DNA from: Triticum aestivum
Lineage: Eukaryota; Streptophyta; Magnoliopsida; Poales; Poaceae
DNA: 64,000 nt
Assembly (NCBI RefSeq): GCF_018294505.1
Contig: NC_057800.1
Span: 177,242,113 to 177,306,112, forward strand
Direction of reading: 5' to 3'
The notes beneath the pieces are model-generated. The model saw nothing but the letters and a program-made list of their open reading frames with translations, did no database searches and was not told the origin of the DNA. A program made the position numbers and the translations under genes. Positions 45,701 to 56,980 of the stretch are shown one piece after another; positions within the stretch are counted from its first letter, which is position 1, and the number at the start of each line of letters is the position of its first letter.

Positions 45701-47414
45701 CGGTGCATGACTAACGTCGATTACCGAGTACCGTTGATATGCTTTGTTCCTTTGATGTTAGTTGATTAAGTGTTTACTCGGTTATGATATTTATGTGTTC
45801 TTGCATGGTGCTTATTGTTGATGCTAATGGTCATGCTATGCTAGGAGTAATGTTGTACTTTGATATGCATGCTCGTCATTATGCCATGCTTAGTTGGATA
45901 TGATTCATTGTTGATATGGTGGATAGTAATTTTGTACCCTCATGCTCATGTTGATATCATGTTCATGCATTGTAATTGCATCATGTTATTTTATCATGAC
46001 TCAACATATTGCATTTAAGTTTAACCTGATTAAATTGAACTTGAACAACTATTGGCTGAGTCATGGTGCCACCATATCGAGCTGACCAGTGCAACCACAC
46101 TTGCCTTATGGGAGGGTCCTAACTGGGTCTATTGTTGTGCCTCTCGCTAGTGCCTCCAACGAGGGAAGGTTATGCGCGGGCGCTACCTTGGCCAGGTAGG
46201 ACGACATAAGCCTTGTGAGCTTGAGTTTGGTTATGTGCACATGTCCCCGTTTGGGACCGTTTATTGTTTTTGCCACGACGGTGGCCGTTGGTGTCTTTGG
46301 TAGGCACGGGGCCACCCATGACTTAGCCTAGAGGGGAGTTAGTCGGAGTGGCCGGGAGAGTGTCATGGCAGTAGGACGGTTTTGTCAGAACGCCGTTGGT
46401 CCACCCGAATGGGAGTGCGAGGCCATGGGTTCTGTGGTGTGGGTAAAGTGTGCTACCTCTGCAAAGTGTATATTAAATCTATCGATAGCCGCACCCGCGG
46501 ATAAGGGCCCAGTTCGTAGTTGGTCACACTGTGGGTCAACAGTAATAATAATAACTTGCTTAATAACAACCCTGGTTCGAGGATGAGAAAGAAGTTGATT
46601 GTGATCATGGGATGATCACCGTGGTATGAGATTGGTTGTGATAGTGAGATGATCATCGTGGTATAGAGGATACCGAGTTGATGGATATTTGTGGTGTTAT
46701 GCGAGAGTCAAGGTTGAAGATCAAGCTCCTCATGGTCATGTAATGACTACTACGGTATTGGTAATACCAAGCTTGATTGGATCCTGAGATGGTCTTGATG
46801 TCCGTGATGGTTACGGGGTAACCCGAACAGAGTAAGTTGGTGCATGATAACGTCATCATGTTGCATGATAGTGTCATCATGTTTACTTGTTCATGCCATG
46901 CTCATATTGTTCTAGCGGTGTCATGTTCATGTTGTTCATGCCATGTTATTATGATGATCTCATGATAATTCCTGCTTAACCTGTAATTGCCATGCTGTTG
47001 TTTGTCCTAAATGCTTCTGGTTATTGTGAGCTTGCAAGTACATTCAATGTACTGACCTGGCGTGTCATGCCAGTTTGCAGGTCATCCCGGATTTGATTGC
47101 TTGTTGTCATGGATTCCTTGTTTGCGAGCTAGGATAAGCGTTCCAGCCAGAGTCCCTATGGAGTGGAGTTCATCACTTTCGTCGCTGTTCCACTGCTAGA
47201 ATTATTCCGCTACATCGTGTTGTTTTGCTGCTTGCATGGAGCAACCGTGGCAGGCATAGTGTCGCCGTGCCGATGTAATCCCCTTGTACCCAATTTAGAT
47301 TGTAATATAAGAGCTGAGTTGTTCTATGGTAAGCAGTGCCGTATTCTAGAAGACTTCTCCTTGATCTTTGGGCTGGAATACGGGGCGTTCCGGTTTCTGA
47401 GCCGGGGTGCCACA
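42770..47414 (+). repeat. Sukkula-like long LTR, probably solo
   Basis: One block of about 4.6 kb with AT-rich flanks and a GC-rich centre (44100-44990), a TATA-like CCTATAAGTAG near 44490, and an end GGGGTGCCACA. It resembles the very long LTR of the non-autonomous Sukkula family, named from memory. ACTTG occurs on both sides (42765-42769 and 47415-47419), consistent with a target duplication, but the left edge does not start with TG, so the 5' border is uncertain. No internal domain follows, so it is either a solo LTR or a terminal fragment. Open frames in the GC-rich centre are not coding. Confidence 0.62.
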
Positions 47415-47718
47415 ACTTGACAAGGCTATCAAAACAGTTTTGGGCCTTGTGGCAAAGAAGGTTGGGGGCCGGGATATGAGATACCTTCCCGACCGATAGG
47501 AGTCGTATAGAGATACGATTAGCAAGGAGTTGCTCACCGGATAGGCATGTTGTCTAGCAGTGATGCTAAAGCTCACTAGTCGCATGTGCTAGTCGGATCC
47601 TGAATCACTAAGAGTTTTCGGAGGGATGCCAACTTCAGTGGGAGTATTTATATTTAAGTTTTGAATTAATCTACATAAACACATTGCTTAGTGATTGCAT
47701 ATTTTCTCTTGTAGATCA
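47415..47718 (+). other. Copia-D leader, second part (non-coding)
   Basis: This leader sequence runs up to the gag ATG at 47719. No coding sequence or RNA gene is visible. Confidence 0.55.
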
Positions 47719-48517
47719 ATGGCACCACCTGCTCAACCCAACTTTGCATTGAAATCAATTCTGGAAAAGGATAAACTGAATGGAACAAACTTTACCACCT
47801 GGTATAGAAATCGGAGAATTGTTCTCAGGCACGATAAAAAGGAACATGCTCTAGAGGATCCAGTTCCAGAGGAACCTGCTAAAAATGCTAATGCCACAAC
47901 TAAGAATGCCTACTAGAAACTCGTTGATGAATCAACGGAGATCAGCTGTCTGATGCTGGCTTGTATGGAGCCCGATTTGCAATAGCATTTCGAAAATGTT
48001 GAGGCTTACGATATGATCGAGAGTATCAAGAGCATGTTTCAGACACAGGCTAGGACCAAAAGGTTCAATGTCTGGCGATCCTTGATGGATTGCAAGCTAA
48101 AGGAAGGTGATCCACTGAGCCCACATGTGATCAAGATGATCAGATATGTGCAAGCTTTGGATCGGTTGGGCTTCCCGCTCTTGGGTGAGCTAGCTACTGA
48201 TGTAGTTCTTGGTTCTCTTCCGCTCAGCCATGAGACGTTCATCTGGAACTATCATATGCATGGTATGGATAAGAAGCTCACGGAATTGCATGGGATGCTC
48301 AAAGTGGCAGAGTAGGATATTAAGAAAGGCACGCATCAAGTGTTGATGGTCCAGAAATCGTCTAAGTTCAAGAAGAGTTGGTCCAAGAAAAAGGCAAAGG
48401 CAAAGGGCACGGAGACGATAACCTCCGCCGCTGCACCGAAGTCTGGACCGGACTCAAAGACCATTTGCTATCATTGCAAGGAGACTGGTCACTGGAAGAG
48501 GAACTGTAGTTAGTGGC
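47719..48517 (+). pseudogene. gag: Copia-D gag with three amber codons, truncated
   Basis: Starting at ATG 47719 (MAPPAQPNFALKSILEKDK), one reading frame runs to the zinc knuckle CYHCKETGHWKRNC, which keeps all four metal ligands. Three stops, all TAG, interrupt it: 47914-47916, after LACMEPDLQ near 47983, and after MLKVAE at 48313-48315. The frame is otherwise continuous without indels, which is unusual for such an old-looking neighbourhood. The sequence is cut after the knuckle by the LTR that starts at 48518. Capsid-like helices (LVDESTEISCLMLACMEPD, SLPLSHETFIWNYHMHGMD) identify it as a Copia gag. Confidence 0.82.
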
Positions 48518-48757
48518 GGATACGTCTCCAATGTATCTACTTTTCCTAACGCTTTTCCTATTGTTTTGGACTCTAATTTGCATGATTTGAATGAAACTAA
48601 CCCTGGATTGACGTTGTTTTCAGCAGAACTACCATGGTGTTGTTTTTGTGCAGAAAAAAAGTTCTTGGAATAGAATGAAACTTTGCAAGGAATTTTTATA
48701 TCAATAAAGAGAATTTATGGATCCAAGATCCACTGGAGGGGGGCACCTGGGTGGGCA
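48518..48757 (+). repeat. Plus-strand Gypsy LTR fragment, first part
   Basis: It opens GGATACGTCTCC (expected TGATACG, first base changed) and matches the start of the Gypsy-3 LTR in the opposite orientation at a moderate level. It is interrupted by Gypsy-3 and continues at 58405-58815. Confidence 0.75.
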
Positions 48758-50173
48758 TGATAACCCACAAGTATAGGGGATCGCAACAGCTTTTAAGGGT
48801 AGAGTATTCAACCCAAATTTATTGATTCGACACAAGGGGAGCCAAAGAATATTCTCAAGTATTAGCAGCTGAGTTGTCAATTCAACCACACCTGGAAACT
48901 TAGTATCTGCAGCAAAGTATTTAGTAGCAAAGTAATATGATAGTAGTGGTAACGGTAACAAAAGTAAAGACATCAAAAGTAATGTTTTTGGTATTTTGTA
49001 GTGATTGTAATAGTAGCAGTGGGAAAGTAAATAAGTGTAAACCAGTATATGGAAAACTCGTAGGCACCGGATCAGTGATGGATAATTATGCCGGATGCGG
49101 TTCATCATGTAACAGTCATAACATAGGGTGACACAGAACTAGATCCAATTCATCAATGTAATGTAGGCATGTATTCCGTATATAGTCATACATGCTAATG
49201 GAAAAGAACTTGCATCACATCTTTTGTCCTACCCTCTCGTAGTAGCGGGGTCCTATTGGAAACTTAGGGATATTAAGGCCTCCTTTTAATAGAGAACCGG
49301 AACAAAGCATTAGCACATAGTGAATACATGAACTTCTCAAACTATGGTCATCACCGGGAGTGGTCCCGATTATTGTCACTTCGGGGTTGCCGGATCATAA
49401 CACATAGTAGGTGACTATAGACTTGCAAGATAGGATCTAGAACTCTCATATATTGATGAAAACATAATAGGTTCAGATCTGAAATCATGACACTCGGGCC
49501 CTAGTGACAAGCATTAAGCATAGCAAAGTCATAGCAACATCAATCTCAGAACATAATGGATACTAGGGATCAAACCCTAACAAAACTAACTCGGTTACAT
49601 GATAAATCTCATCCAACCCATCACCGTCCAGCAAGCCTATGATGGAATTACTCACGCACTGCGGTGAGCATCATGAAATTGGTGATGGAGGTTGGTTGAT
49701 GATGACGACGGTGACGAATCCCCCTCTCCAGAGCCCTGAACGGACTCCAGATCAGCCCTCCCGGGAGGTTTTAGGGCTTGGCGGCGGCTCCGTATCGTAA
49801 AACGCGATGATTTCTTCTCTCTGATTTTTTTCTCTCCAAAAGCAAATATATAGAGTTGAGTTGGCGTTGGAGGGTCTCTAGGGGGCCCACGAGGTAGGGG
49901 GCGTGCCCTAGGAGGGGCGCCCCCCACCCTCGTGGAAAGGGTGTGGGCCCCCTGGTCTTCATCTTTGGCGAGGATTATTTATTGTTTTTTCTAAGACCCC
50001 CCGTGGAGTTTCAGGTCATTCTGAGAATATTTGTTTTCTACACATAAAACAACATCATGGTAATTCTGCTGAAAACAGCGTCAGTCCGGGTTAGTTCCAT
50101 TCAAATCATACAAGTTAGAGTCCAAAACAAGGGCAAAAGTGTTTGGAAAAGTAGATACGAGGGAGACATATCA
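48758..50173 (-). repeat. Gypsy-3 3' LTR
   Basis: This 1416-bp LTR starts TGATATGTCTCC at 50173 and ends GGGTTATCA at 48758. It contains a GC-rich hairpin at 49888-49934 and a TATA-like CTATATATTTGC near 49845. Confidence 0.93.
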
Positions 50174-50188
50174 ACTCCCCCAAGCTTA
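50174..50188 (-). promoter_or_regulatory. Gypsy-3 polypurine tract
   Basis: On the minus strand TAAGCTTGGGGGAGT abuts the 3' LTR start. The upstream TTGAGGACAAGCA parallels the Gypsy-2 context. Confidence 0.85.
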
Positions 50189-52185
50189 AACCCTTGCTTG
50201 TCCTCAAGCAATTCAGCTGACAGACTGAAAGAAAGAAAGAAAAAACTTTTACAAACTCTGTTTGCTCTTGTTATTGTAACTATGTCAAGCCAGCATTCAT
50301 GTTTTTAGCATAGATCATAACTAACCACATTTGCAATAATTCTCAGGTCTCATAATCACTCATATCAATAGCATAATCAACTAGCAAGTCATAATTATAA
50401 ATCTCGGATGAAAACACTTTCTCAAAACAATCATAATATGATATAACAAGATGGTATCTCGCTAGCCCTTTCTGAGACTGCAAAACATAAATGCAGAGCA
50501 CCTTTAAAGATCAAGGACTGACTAGACATTGTAATTCATGGTAAAAGAGATCCAATCATAGTCATACCCAACATAAATTAATAGTGATGAATGCAAATGA
50601 CAGTTGTGCTCTCTAGCTAGTGCTTTTTAATAAGAGGGTGATGACTCAACATAAAAGTAAATGGATAGGACCTTCGTAGAGGGAAGCAGGGATTTGTAGA
50701 GGTGCGAGAGCTCAGCTTTGCAATAGAGATAAATTGTATTTTGAGCAGTATACTTTCATTGTCAACGTAACAACTAAGAGATGGCGATATCTTCCATGCT
50801 AAACACATTATAGGCGGTTCCCAAACAGAATGGTAAAGTTTAAACTCCCCCTCCACCAACAAACATCAATCCATGGCTTGCTCGAAACAACGAGTGCCTC
50901 CAACATACATCAGGTCCCAGGGGGAGTTTTGTTTGTAATTAATTTTGATTTAGTTTGCATAAAGCATGGGACTGGGCATCCTGGTGACTAGCCATTTTCT
51001 CGTGAGTGAGGAGCGGAGTCCACTCCTCTTGAGAATAACCCGCCTAACACGTAAGATAAGGACAACCTTGGTTGATACATGAGCTATTCGAGCATACAAA
51101 ACAGAATGTTTATTTGAAGGTTTAGAGTTTGGCACATACAAATTTACTTGGAACGGCAGGTAGATACCGCATATAGGAAGGTATAGTGGACTCATCTGGA
51201 ATAACTTTGGGGTTTAAAGGATTGGATGCACAAGCAGTATTCCCGCTTAATACAGGTGAAGGCTAGCAAAAGACTGGGAAGCGACCAACTAGAGAGCGAC
51301 AACAGCCATGTACATGCATTAAAATTAGTAAACATTGGATGCAAGCATGAGTAGGATATAATCCACCATGAACATAAATATCATGAAGGCTATGTTGATT
51401 TGTTTGAACTACATGCGTGAACATGTGCCAAGTCAAGTCACTTAAATCATTCAAAGAGGATACCACCCCATCATACCACATCATAATCATCTCAATAGCA
51501 TGTTGGCACACAAGGTAAATCATTATAACTCATAGCTAATCAAGCATGGCACAAGCAACTACGATCTCTAATTGTCATTGCAAACATGTTTATTCATAAT
51601 AAGCTGAACCAAGAACGCGGGACTCATCATATTTACAAAAACAAAAGAGATCGAGTTCATACCAGCTTTTCTCATCTCAGTCAGTCCATCATATATCATC
51701 ATAATTGGCTTTCACTTGCATGACCGAATGGTGTGAATAATAATAAGAGTGTACGTGCATTGGACTAAGCTAGAATCTGTGAGCATTCAATAAACAGGAG
51801 AAGACAAGGCAATATGGGCTCTTTGGTTAATTCAACAATAATGCATATAAGAGCCACTTCAACAATTTAATTATGGTCTTCTCCTACTGACCCCCAAATA
51901 AAAGAAAAGAAATAAAACTAGTTACACGGGAAAGCTCCCAACAAGCAAAAGAAGAACGGGAAACGTTTTTGGGTTTTCTTTTTAATTAATACTACTACAT
52001 GCATGGAAAGTAAATTAATTAAAAGCTACACCTAATTTTTTTGGTTTTCTTAAGGTTTATTAAACACACAAGAAGAAAGCAGGAAAAAAATAAACTAGCA
52101 TGGATATTACAGTGAAAAAGTATGAGCACCGACATCTAGCAATGAGTGTGTGTGAACATAAATGTAATGTCGGTGAGAAATACGT
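50189..52185. other. Gypsy-3 non-coding stretch between Athila-type ORF and 3' LTR
   Basis: About 2 kb with only short open frames. No domain was recognised on either strand. Confidence 0.65.
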
Positions 52186-52200
52186 ACTCCCCCAAGCTTA
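52186..52200 (-). promoter_or_regulatory. Internal copy of the Gypsy-3 polypurine tract
   Basis: TAAGCTTGGGGGAGT, identical over 15 bases to the tract at 50174-50188 and 2012 bp upstream of it. It lies about 130 bp downstream of the Athila-type ORF stop. Confidence 0.72.
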
Positions 52201-52331
52201 GGATTTTGGCCTAAGTTGGTCTATGGCCACGGCTGGCCTGGCGGATATCCATAATAATAGTTGTTGGGGTCGTACTGTGATGAAGAAGAAGACTCTGACT
52301 GCCATTGGCTGGCAATCATCTCCGGATCCCA

Positions 52332-53354
52332 CTAATAGTTAGACCGTCGTGAAGGATCAAATTGTGGTTCTGGTTCTGGCTCCTTGGCTGTTGTAGGGTT
52401 CCGGTAGGCGTGAATAGCTGTCAATGGAACAAGGTACGTGCCTGCAGTCAAATCAAACAAAGAAGGAGCAGGCAAGGTAATAGTCTCAAGATGATGTTTA
52501 TTAAAGAACAATTTATATTTAAGCTCCCCTGCCCTATTCTTAACAATAAAATCATGTGCCACCATACTTTTATGATCTAGATAAACACGGGGCAACACCT
52601 TTTCTTCCTTCTCAGCATGCCTAATAGGTATGTTAAAATGTGTGGCTAGGTGTGTAGCATAAATGCCTCCAAAGATGGGGCCCTTAGTATGGTTCATATT
52701 TAACCGTCTGGCAATAATACCGCCCAAACTAAAAGTGTTATCACTGCATAAACCTTGGAGTAGAATAATTAAATGAGGGATACTAAGGTTTCCACTGTTT
52801 CCGCGTCCAATTAAACAACGACTAGCAAATAATGCAAAGTAATGTAAAACAGGAAAATGTATGCTAGTGATTCGTGCATCGGAAACCTTCCTGGTTTCTC
52901 CTACAGTGATATTATTAATAAATCCCTCCACATCATCATGGTGTGGTTCTTCTGTCTTTCCCTCAAAAGGGACTAAACAAATATGACAGAAATCAAAAAG
53001 TGACATCTCCTTAGGCTCATCATATAAATGAAATTCCACCATAGGTGGTGAGTTCCTAGGATGAAAATAAAAGTTTTGCACAAAGGTATTTGTGAGTAAG
53101 AGATACTGATCGCATTGCTCATGGAGGAAAGCGGTGAGGCCTGCATTGTGAGCAAATTCATGAAAATCTTCATAGATACCGGCTGCTCTCAAGAAATCAT
53201 CAGAAGGCCATTCACACACCCGAATCTCCGTGGTGCGCGGCAAATTATACTTAGGCTTCGGTGCCTTTTCCTTCGAGCTTTGGCTTGATGAGCCCCTCAA
53301 TAATCTCCTCATCATTTGCTGAAATAATCTGAAATTTTTAGTAACTTCAAACAA
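52332..53354 (-). CDS. Gypsy-3 Athila-type ORF (ATHILA ORF-1-like protein)
   Basis: This is an uninterrupted frame of about 340 codons. The first in-frame ATG is at 53315; the codons upstream open with TTG and contain a splice-acceptor-like ...ATTTCAG, so the N-terminus may come from an upstream exon. The protein resembles the plant ATHILA ORF family: an N-terminal basic Ser/Lys stretch, then EWPSDDFLRAAGIYEDFHEF, HEQCDQYLLLTNTFVQNF, HLYDEPKEMSLFDFCHICL and a LTAGTYLVPL segment near the end. Its role in these elements is unknown; it occupies the place where some Athila elements have an env-like gene. No signal peptide or transmembrane segment is evident. It is the best preserved ORF of the element. 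Confidence 0.8.
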   Translation of the reverse strand: MFEVTKNFRLFQQMMRRLLRGSSSQSSKEKAPKPKYNLPRTTEIRVCEWPSDDFLRAAGIYEDFHEFAHNAGLTAFLHEQCDQYLLLTNTFVQNFYFHPRNSPPMVEFHLYDEPKEMSLFDFCHICLVPFEGKTEEPHHDDVEGFINNITVGETRKVSDARITSIHFPVLHYFALFASRCLIGRGNSGNLSIPHLIILLQGLCSDNTFSLGGIIARRLNMNHTKGPIFGGIYATHLATHFNIPIRHAEKEEKVLPRVYLDHKSMVAHDFIVKNRAGELKYKLFFNKHHLETITLPAPSLFDLTAGTYLVPLTAIHAYRNPTTAKEPEPEPQFDPSRRSNY

Positions 53355-54089
53355 AAGTAAACCAACTTAAATAAAGCTGATAGCAACTACTCCTACAAGT
53401 GCCTAGAGCCTATATCAAGCATTAGAACTACTTGGAACCATATAAATTTGACATGCAAGCTCAAGAACATGGTCATGTATGCAGCACCAATTTGCAATGA
53501 ATAAAGCACTAGAACAAAAACTAATTGGACCAATGGAGGAGTCACATACCAAGGAACAATCTCCCCAAGCAGTTTTGCGAGCGGTGCTTTGAGCAAGGAG
53601 ATCGAAAATCACAGCAAAAGTGGCTGGAACTCATGCTTGAGTTGGTTTTTTGGGTTTGTGTGAGATAGAGGAAGAAGATGGGTGTTGGGATGAGTGGAGG
53701 AGGGCCATCGTGGGCCCACGAGGTAGGGGGCGCGCCCTATAGGGGGGGCACCACCCTCGTGGCCAGGTGGCAGCTCCTCCCGCGGTGATTTTTGCACAAT
53801 AAATACTCAAATATTCCCGAAAAAAATCATATTAAATTGGCATGTCATTCTGAGGACTTTTATTTTCGGGTAATTTTTATATTGCATGGATAATCAGATA
53901 ACAGACAGAAAAATACTATTTTTACTTTATTTAATATAAATAACAGAAAATATAGAGTGGGTACAGAAGTTTGTGTTTCTAGTTTCATCCATCTCATGGT
54001 CATCAAAAAGAATCCACTAACAAGGTTGATCAAGTCTTGTTAACAAACTCATTCAGATAATCATGGAACCGGAGAAATTTCGAATAACA
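53355..54089 (-). promoter_or_regulatory. LTR-like GC-rich segment between protease and Athila-type ORF, possible internal promoter
   Basis: The segment contains a GC-rich hairpin (53717-53761, arms CACGAGG and CCTCGTG) with CGCGCCC in the loop side. It matches the hairpin of the element's own LTR at 49888-49934 in sequence and orientation. It is followed by a C/T-rich stretch resembling a leader and by a possible intron before the ORF. No reverse transcriptase is encoded here. Confidence 0.5.
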
Positions 54090-54857
54090 CTAAGTTACCT
54101 CAACGGGGATATGCACATCCCCTATAATAAGTAGGTCATATTTCTTCTTGACAGTAGGAAGAGGAAATTCAAAACCTCCAATTATAATCGATGGAATTTT
54201 TCCAATGGAGTTGATACTATGAACTTGAGGTGGTTTCCTCGGAAAGTGTACCGTATGCTCATTACCATTAACATGAAAAGTGACATTGCCTTTGTTGCAA
54301 TCAATAACAGCCCCTGCAGTATTAAGAAAAGGTCTTCCAAGAATAATAGACATACTATCATCCTCGGGAATATCAAGAATAACAAAGTCCGTTAAAATAG
54401 TAACGTTTGCAACAACAACAGGCACATCCTCACAAATACCGACAGGTTTAGCAATTGATTTACCAGCCATTTGCAAAGATATTTCGGTAGGTGTCACCTT
54501 ATTCAAGTCAAGTCTACGATATAAAGAGAGAGGCATAACACTCACACCGGCTCCAAGATCACATAAAGCAGTTTTAATATAATTTCTTTTAATGGAGCAA
54601 GGTATAGTAGGTACTCCGGGATCTCCAAGTTTCTTCGGTATTCCACCCTTAAAAGTATAATTAGCAAGCATGGTGGAAATCTCAGCTTCCGGTATCTTTC
54701 TTTTATTAGTAATGATATCCTTCATATATTTAGCATAATGATTTGTTTTGAGCACATCAGTTAATCGCATACGCAAAAAGATAGGCTTAATCATTTCAGC
54801 AAAGCGCTCAAAATCCTCATCATCCTTTTTCTTGGATGGTTTTGGAGGAAAAGGCAT
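54090..54857 (-). CDS. Gypsy-3 aspartic protease domain
   Basis: This is a 255-residue block starting at ATG 54857 and in frame with gag; only a TAG at 54864-54866 and two codons separate them. It contains the catalytic motif CDLGAGVSVMPLSLYRRL with Asp present, a beta-rich middle (DLNKVTPTEISLQMAGKS) and the conserved ILGRPFLNTAGAVID. The upstream part (RFAEMIKPIFLRMRLTDVL) is the usual linker of Athila-like elements. The frame ends shortly after the protease. It would process gag if the amber is suppressed or absent in other copies. Confidence 0.82.
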   Translation of the reverse strand: MPFPPKPSKKKDDEDFERFAEMIKPIFLRMRLTDVLKTNHYAKYMKDIITNKRKIPEAEISTMLANYTFKGGIPKKLGDPGVPTIPCSIKRNYIKTALCDLGAGVSVMPLSLYRRLDLNKVTPTEISLQMAGKSIAKPVGICEDVPVVVANVTILTDFVILDIPEDDSMSIILGRPFLNTAGAVIDCNKGNVTFHVNGNEHTVHFPRKPPQVHSINSIGKIPSIIIGGFEFPLPTVKKKYDLLIIGDVHIPVEVT

Positions 54858-54863
54858 GGGTTT

Positions 54864-56902
54864 CTAAACCCAAGGTTCCCTTTCTTTACCATTTTTCCTA
54901 GAAACAAAGTCTCTTTTATCATAACGTTGATTCTTTGATTGTGGGTTATCAAGATCAACAGCAGGTTCAATTTCTACATCATTGTCATTACTAGGTTGAG
55001 CATCATCATGAACATCAGCATTAACATTTTCATTAGGTTCATGTTCATTACCAGATTGTGTTTCAGCATCAGACATAGATATATCATTTGGATTATCAGG
55101 TGGTTCAGCAATAGGTTCACTAGAAGTTTGCATAGTTCTATCATTTTTCTTTTTCTTCTTTTTAGAAGAACTAGGAACATCAATATTATTTCTTTGAGAA
55201 TCTTGCTCGATTCTCTTAGGGTGGCCTTCGGGATACAAAGGTTCCTGAGTCATTCTACCAGTTCTAGTAGCCACTCTAACAACATAATCATTTTTCTTAC
55301 TATTCATTTCATCAAGCACTTCTTTTTGAGCTTTAGGTACTTGTTCTACTTGAGTGGTAACCATAGAAGCATGTTTGCTAATAAGTTTAAGTTCTCCTTT
55401 AATATCAGCCATATATTCACCCAAGCGTCTAATCATATAAGAATTTTCTTTTAATTGTCTTCCAAAATAAGCATTGAAGTCGTATTGCTTAAACATAAAG
55501 TTATCAAACTCATCCAAGCACTGACTAGCAATTTTAGTAGGAGGAACTTCAGCTTTATCATATCTATAGAGAGAATTTACCTTTACTACCTGTGTCGGGA
55601 TATCGGGATCAGGAGGTTCTTCAACAAATAAATAATTGAGATCATAAGTTTCTTCAACGGGCGGTATATTAAGACCATGTATTTCTTCAATAGGAGGTAA
55701 ATTCTTAACGTCTTCAGCTTTAATACCTTTCTCTTTCATAGTTTTATTTGCCTCTTGCATATCTTCGGGACTGAGAAATAGAACACCTCTCTTCTTCGAA
55801 GTTGGTTTAGGAATAGGCTCAGTAATTGGAGTAGGAGCTGGCTCAGGAGGTGCCCAATTATTTTCATTTGTCAACATATTATTCAATAGAATTTCAGCTT
55901 CATCCGGTGTTCTTTCCCTGAAAGAGAACCATCACAACTATCCAGGTAATCTCTGGAAGCATCGGTTAGTCCATTATAAAAGATATCAAGTATTTCAGGT
56001 TTCTTAAGAGGATGATCAGGCAAAGCATTAAGTAACTTGAGAAGCCTCCCCCAAGATTGTGGGAGACTCTCTTCTTTAATTTGCACAAAGTTGTATATTT
56101 CCCTCAAAGCAGCTTGTTTCTTATGAGCAGGGAAATATTTAGCAAAGAAGTAATAAATCATATCCTGGGGACTACGCACACAACTAGGATCAAGAGAATT
56201 AAACCATATCTTAGCATCACCCTTTAATTAGAACGGAAATATTTTGAGTAAATAGAGGTAACGTGATCTCTCATTATTAGTGAACAGGGCAGCTATATCA
56301 TTTAACTTAGTAAGGTGTGCCACAACAGTTTCAGATTCATAGCCATAAAACAGATCAGATTCAACCAAAGTAATTATATCAGGATCAACAGAGAATTCAT
56401 AATCTTTATCAGGAAAACATATAGGTGAAGTAGCAAAAGCAGGGCCGGGTCTCATTTTATCTCTAAGTGATTCTTTGTTCCATTTAATTAATAACCTCTT
56501 AAGCTCATATCTATCCTTGCAAGAGAAAATAGCAGCAGAAGATTCCTTATCAAAAAGATAACCTTTAGGAATAACAGGCATGTTTTCATCATCACTATCA
56601 TCATCGTATTCAGATTCAATAATTTCTTTTTCTCAAGCCCTAGCAATTTATTCATCAAGAAATTCACTAAGAGGCATAGTAGTATCAGACATAGAAGCAG
56701 TTTCATCATAAGTATCATGCATAGCAGAAGTGGCATCATCAATAACATGCGATATATCGGAACGAATAGCAGAAGCAGGTGTAGGTGTCGCAAACTTACT
56801 CATAACAGAAGGTGAATCAAGTGCAGAGCTAGATGGCCGTTCCTTACCTCCCCTCATAGTTGAGGGATATATCTTGGTTTTTGGATCTCTCAAGTTCTTC
56901 AT
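54864..56902 (-). pseudogene. gag: Gypsy-3 gag, broken
   Basis: Gag starts at ATG 56902 (MKNLRDPKTKIYPSTMRGGK), has an Asp/Ser-rich N-terminal region, and then the gag core: LKGDAKIWFNSLDP, SPQDMIYYFFAKYFPAHK, LPQSWGRLLKLLNALPDHPL, DIFYNGLTDASRDYLDSC. The C-terminal half (55886-54864) is hydrophilic with Lys- and Asp-rich runs. Lesions: TAA and TGA within ten codons near 56640 (Gln and Arg likely), TAA near 56229, a one-base deletion near 55890, and TAG at the gag-protease border (54864). Most can be explained by C-to-T changes. Confidence 0.85.
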
Positions 56903-56949
56903 AATGATAAGCAGATATAAATCCCAAGTGACTCAAATAATAGAGCTAT

Positions 56950-56969
56950 GCTCCCCGGCAACGGCGCCA
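56950..56969 (-). promoter_or_regulatory. Gypsy-3 primer binding site (tRNA-Asp type)
   Basis: On the minus strand TGGCGCCGTTGCCGGGGAG lies a short distance after the LTR end. Confidence 0.88.
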
Positions 56970-56980
56970 GAAATTAGTCT

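Larger units (their letters stand above)
33703..48517 (+). mobile_element. Copia-D: Copia retrotransposon, LTR split by Gypsy-2, leader split by a Sukkula-like LTR, ends in gag
   Basis: After removal of the insertions the order is LTR (33703-34454 plus 42052-42142), leader, gag (47719-48517). The LTR start is truncated by the neighbouring WIS fragment, and everything downstream of the gag zinc knuckle is cut by the LTR at 48518. The gag differs clearly from Copia-A and B. I do not name the family. Confidence 0.75.

Noticed and set aside
54939..55454. Plus-strand open frame of 171 codons rich in Ile, Phe and Ser
   Set aside because: It is the exact antisense of the Lys/Asn/Asp-rich part of Gypsy-3 gag, whose codon use leaves few stops in reverse.
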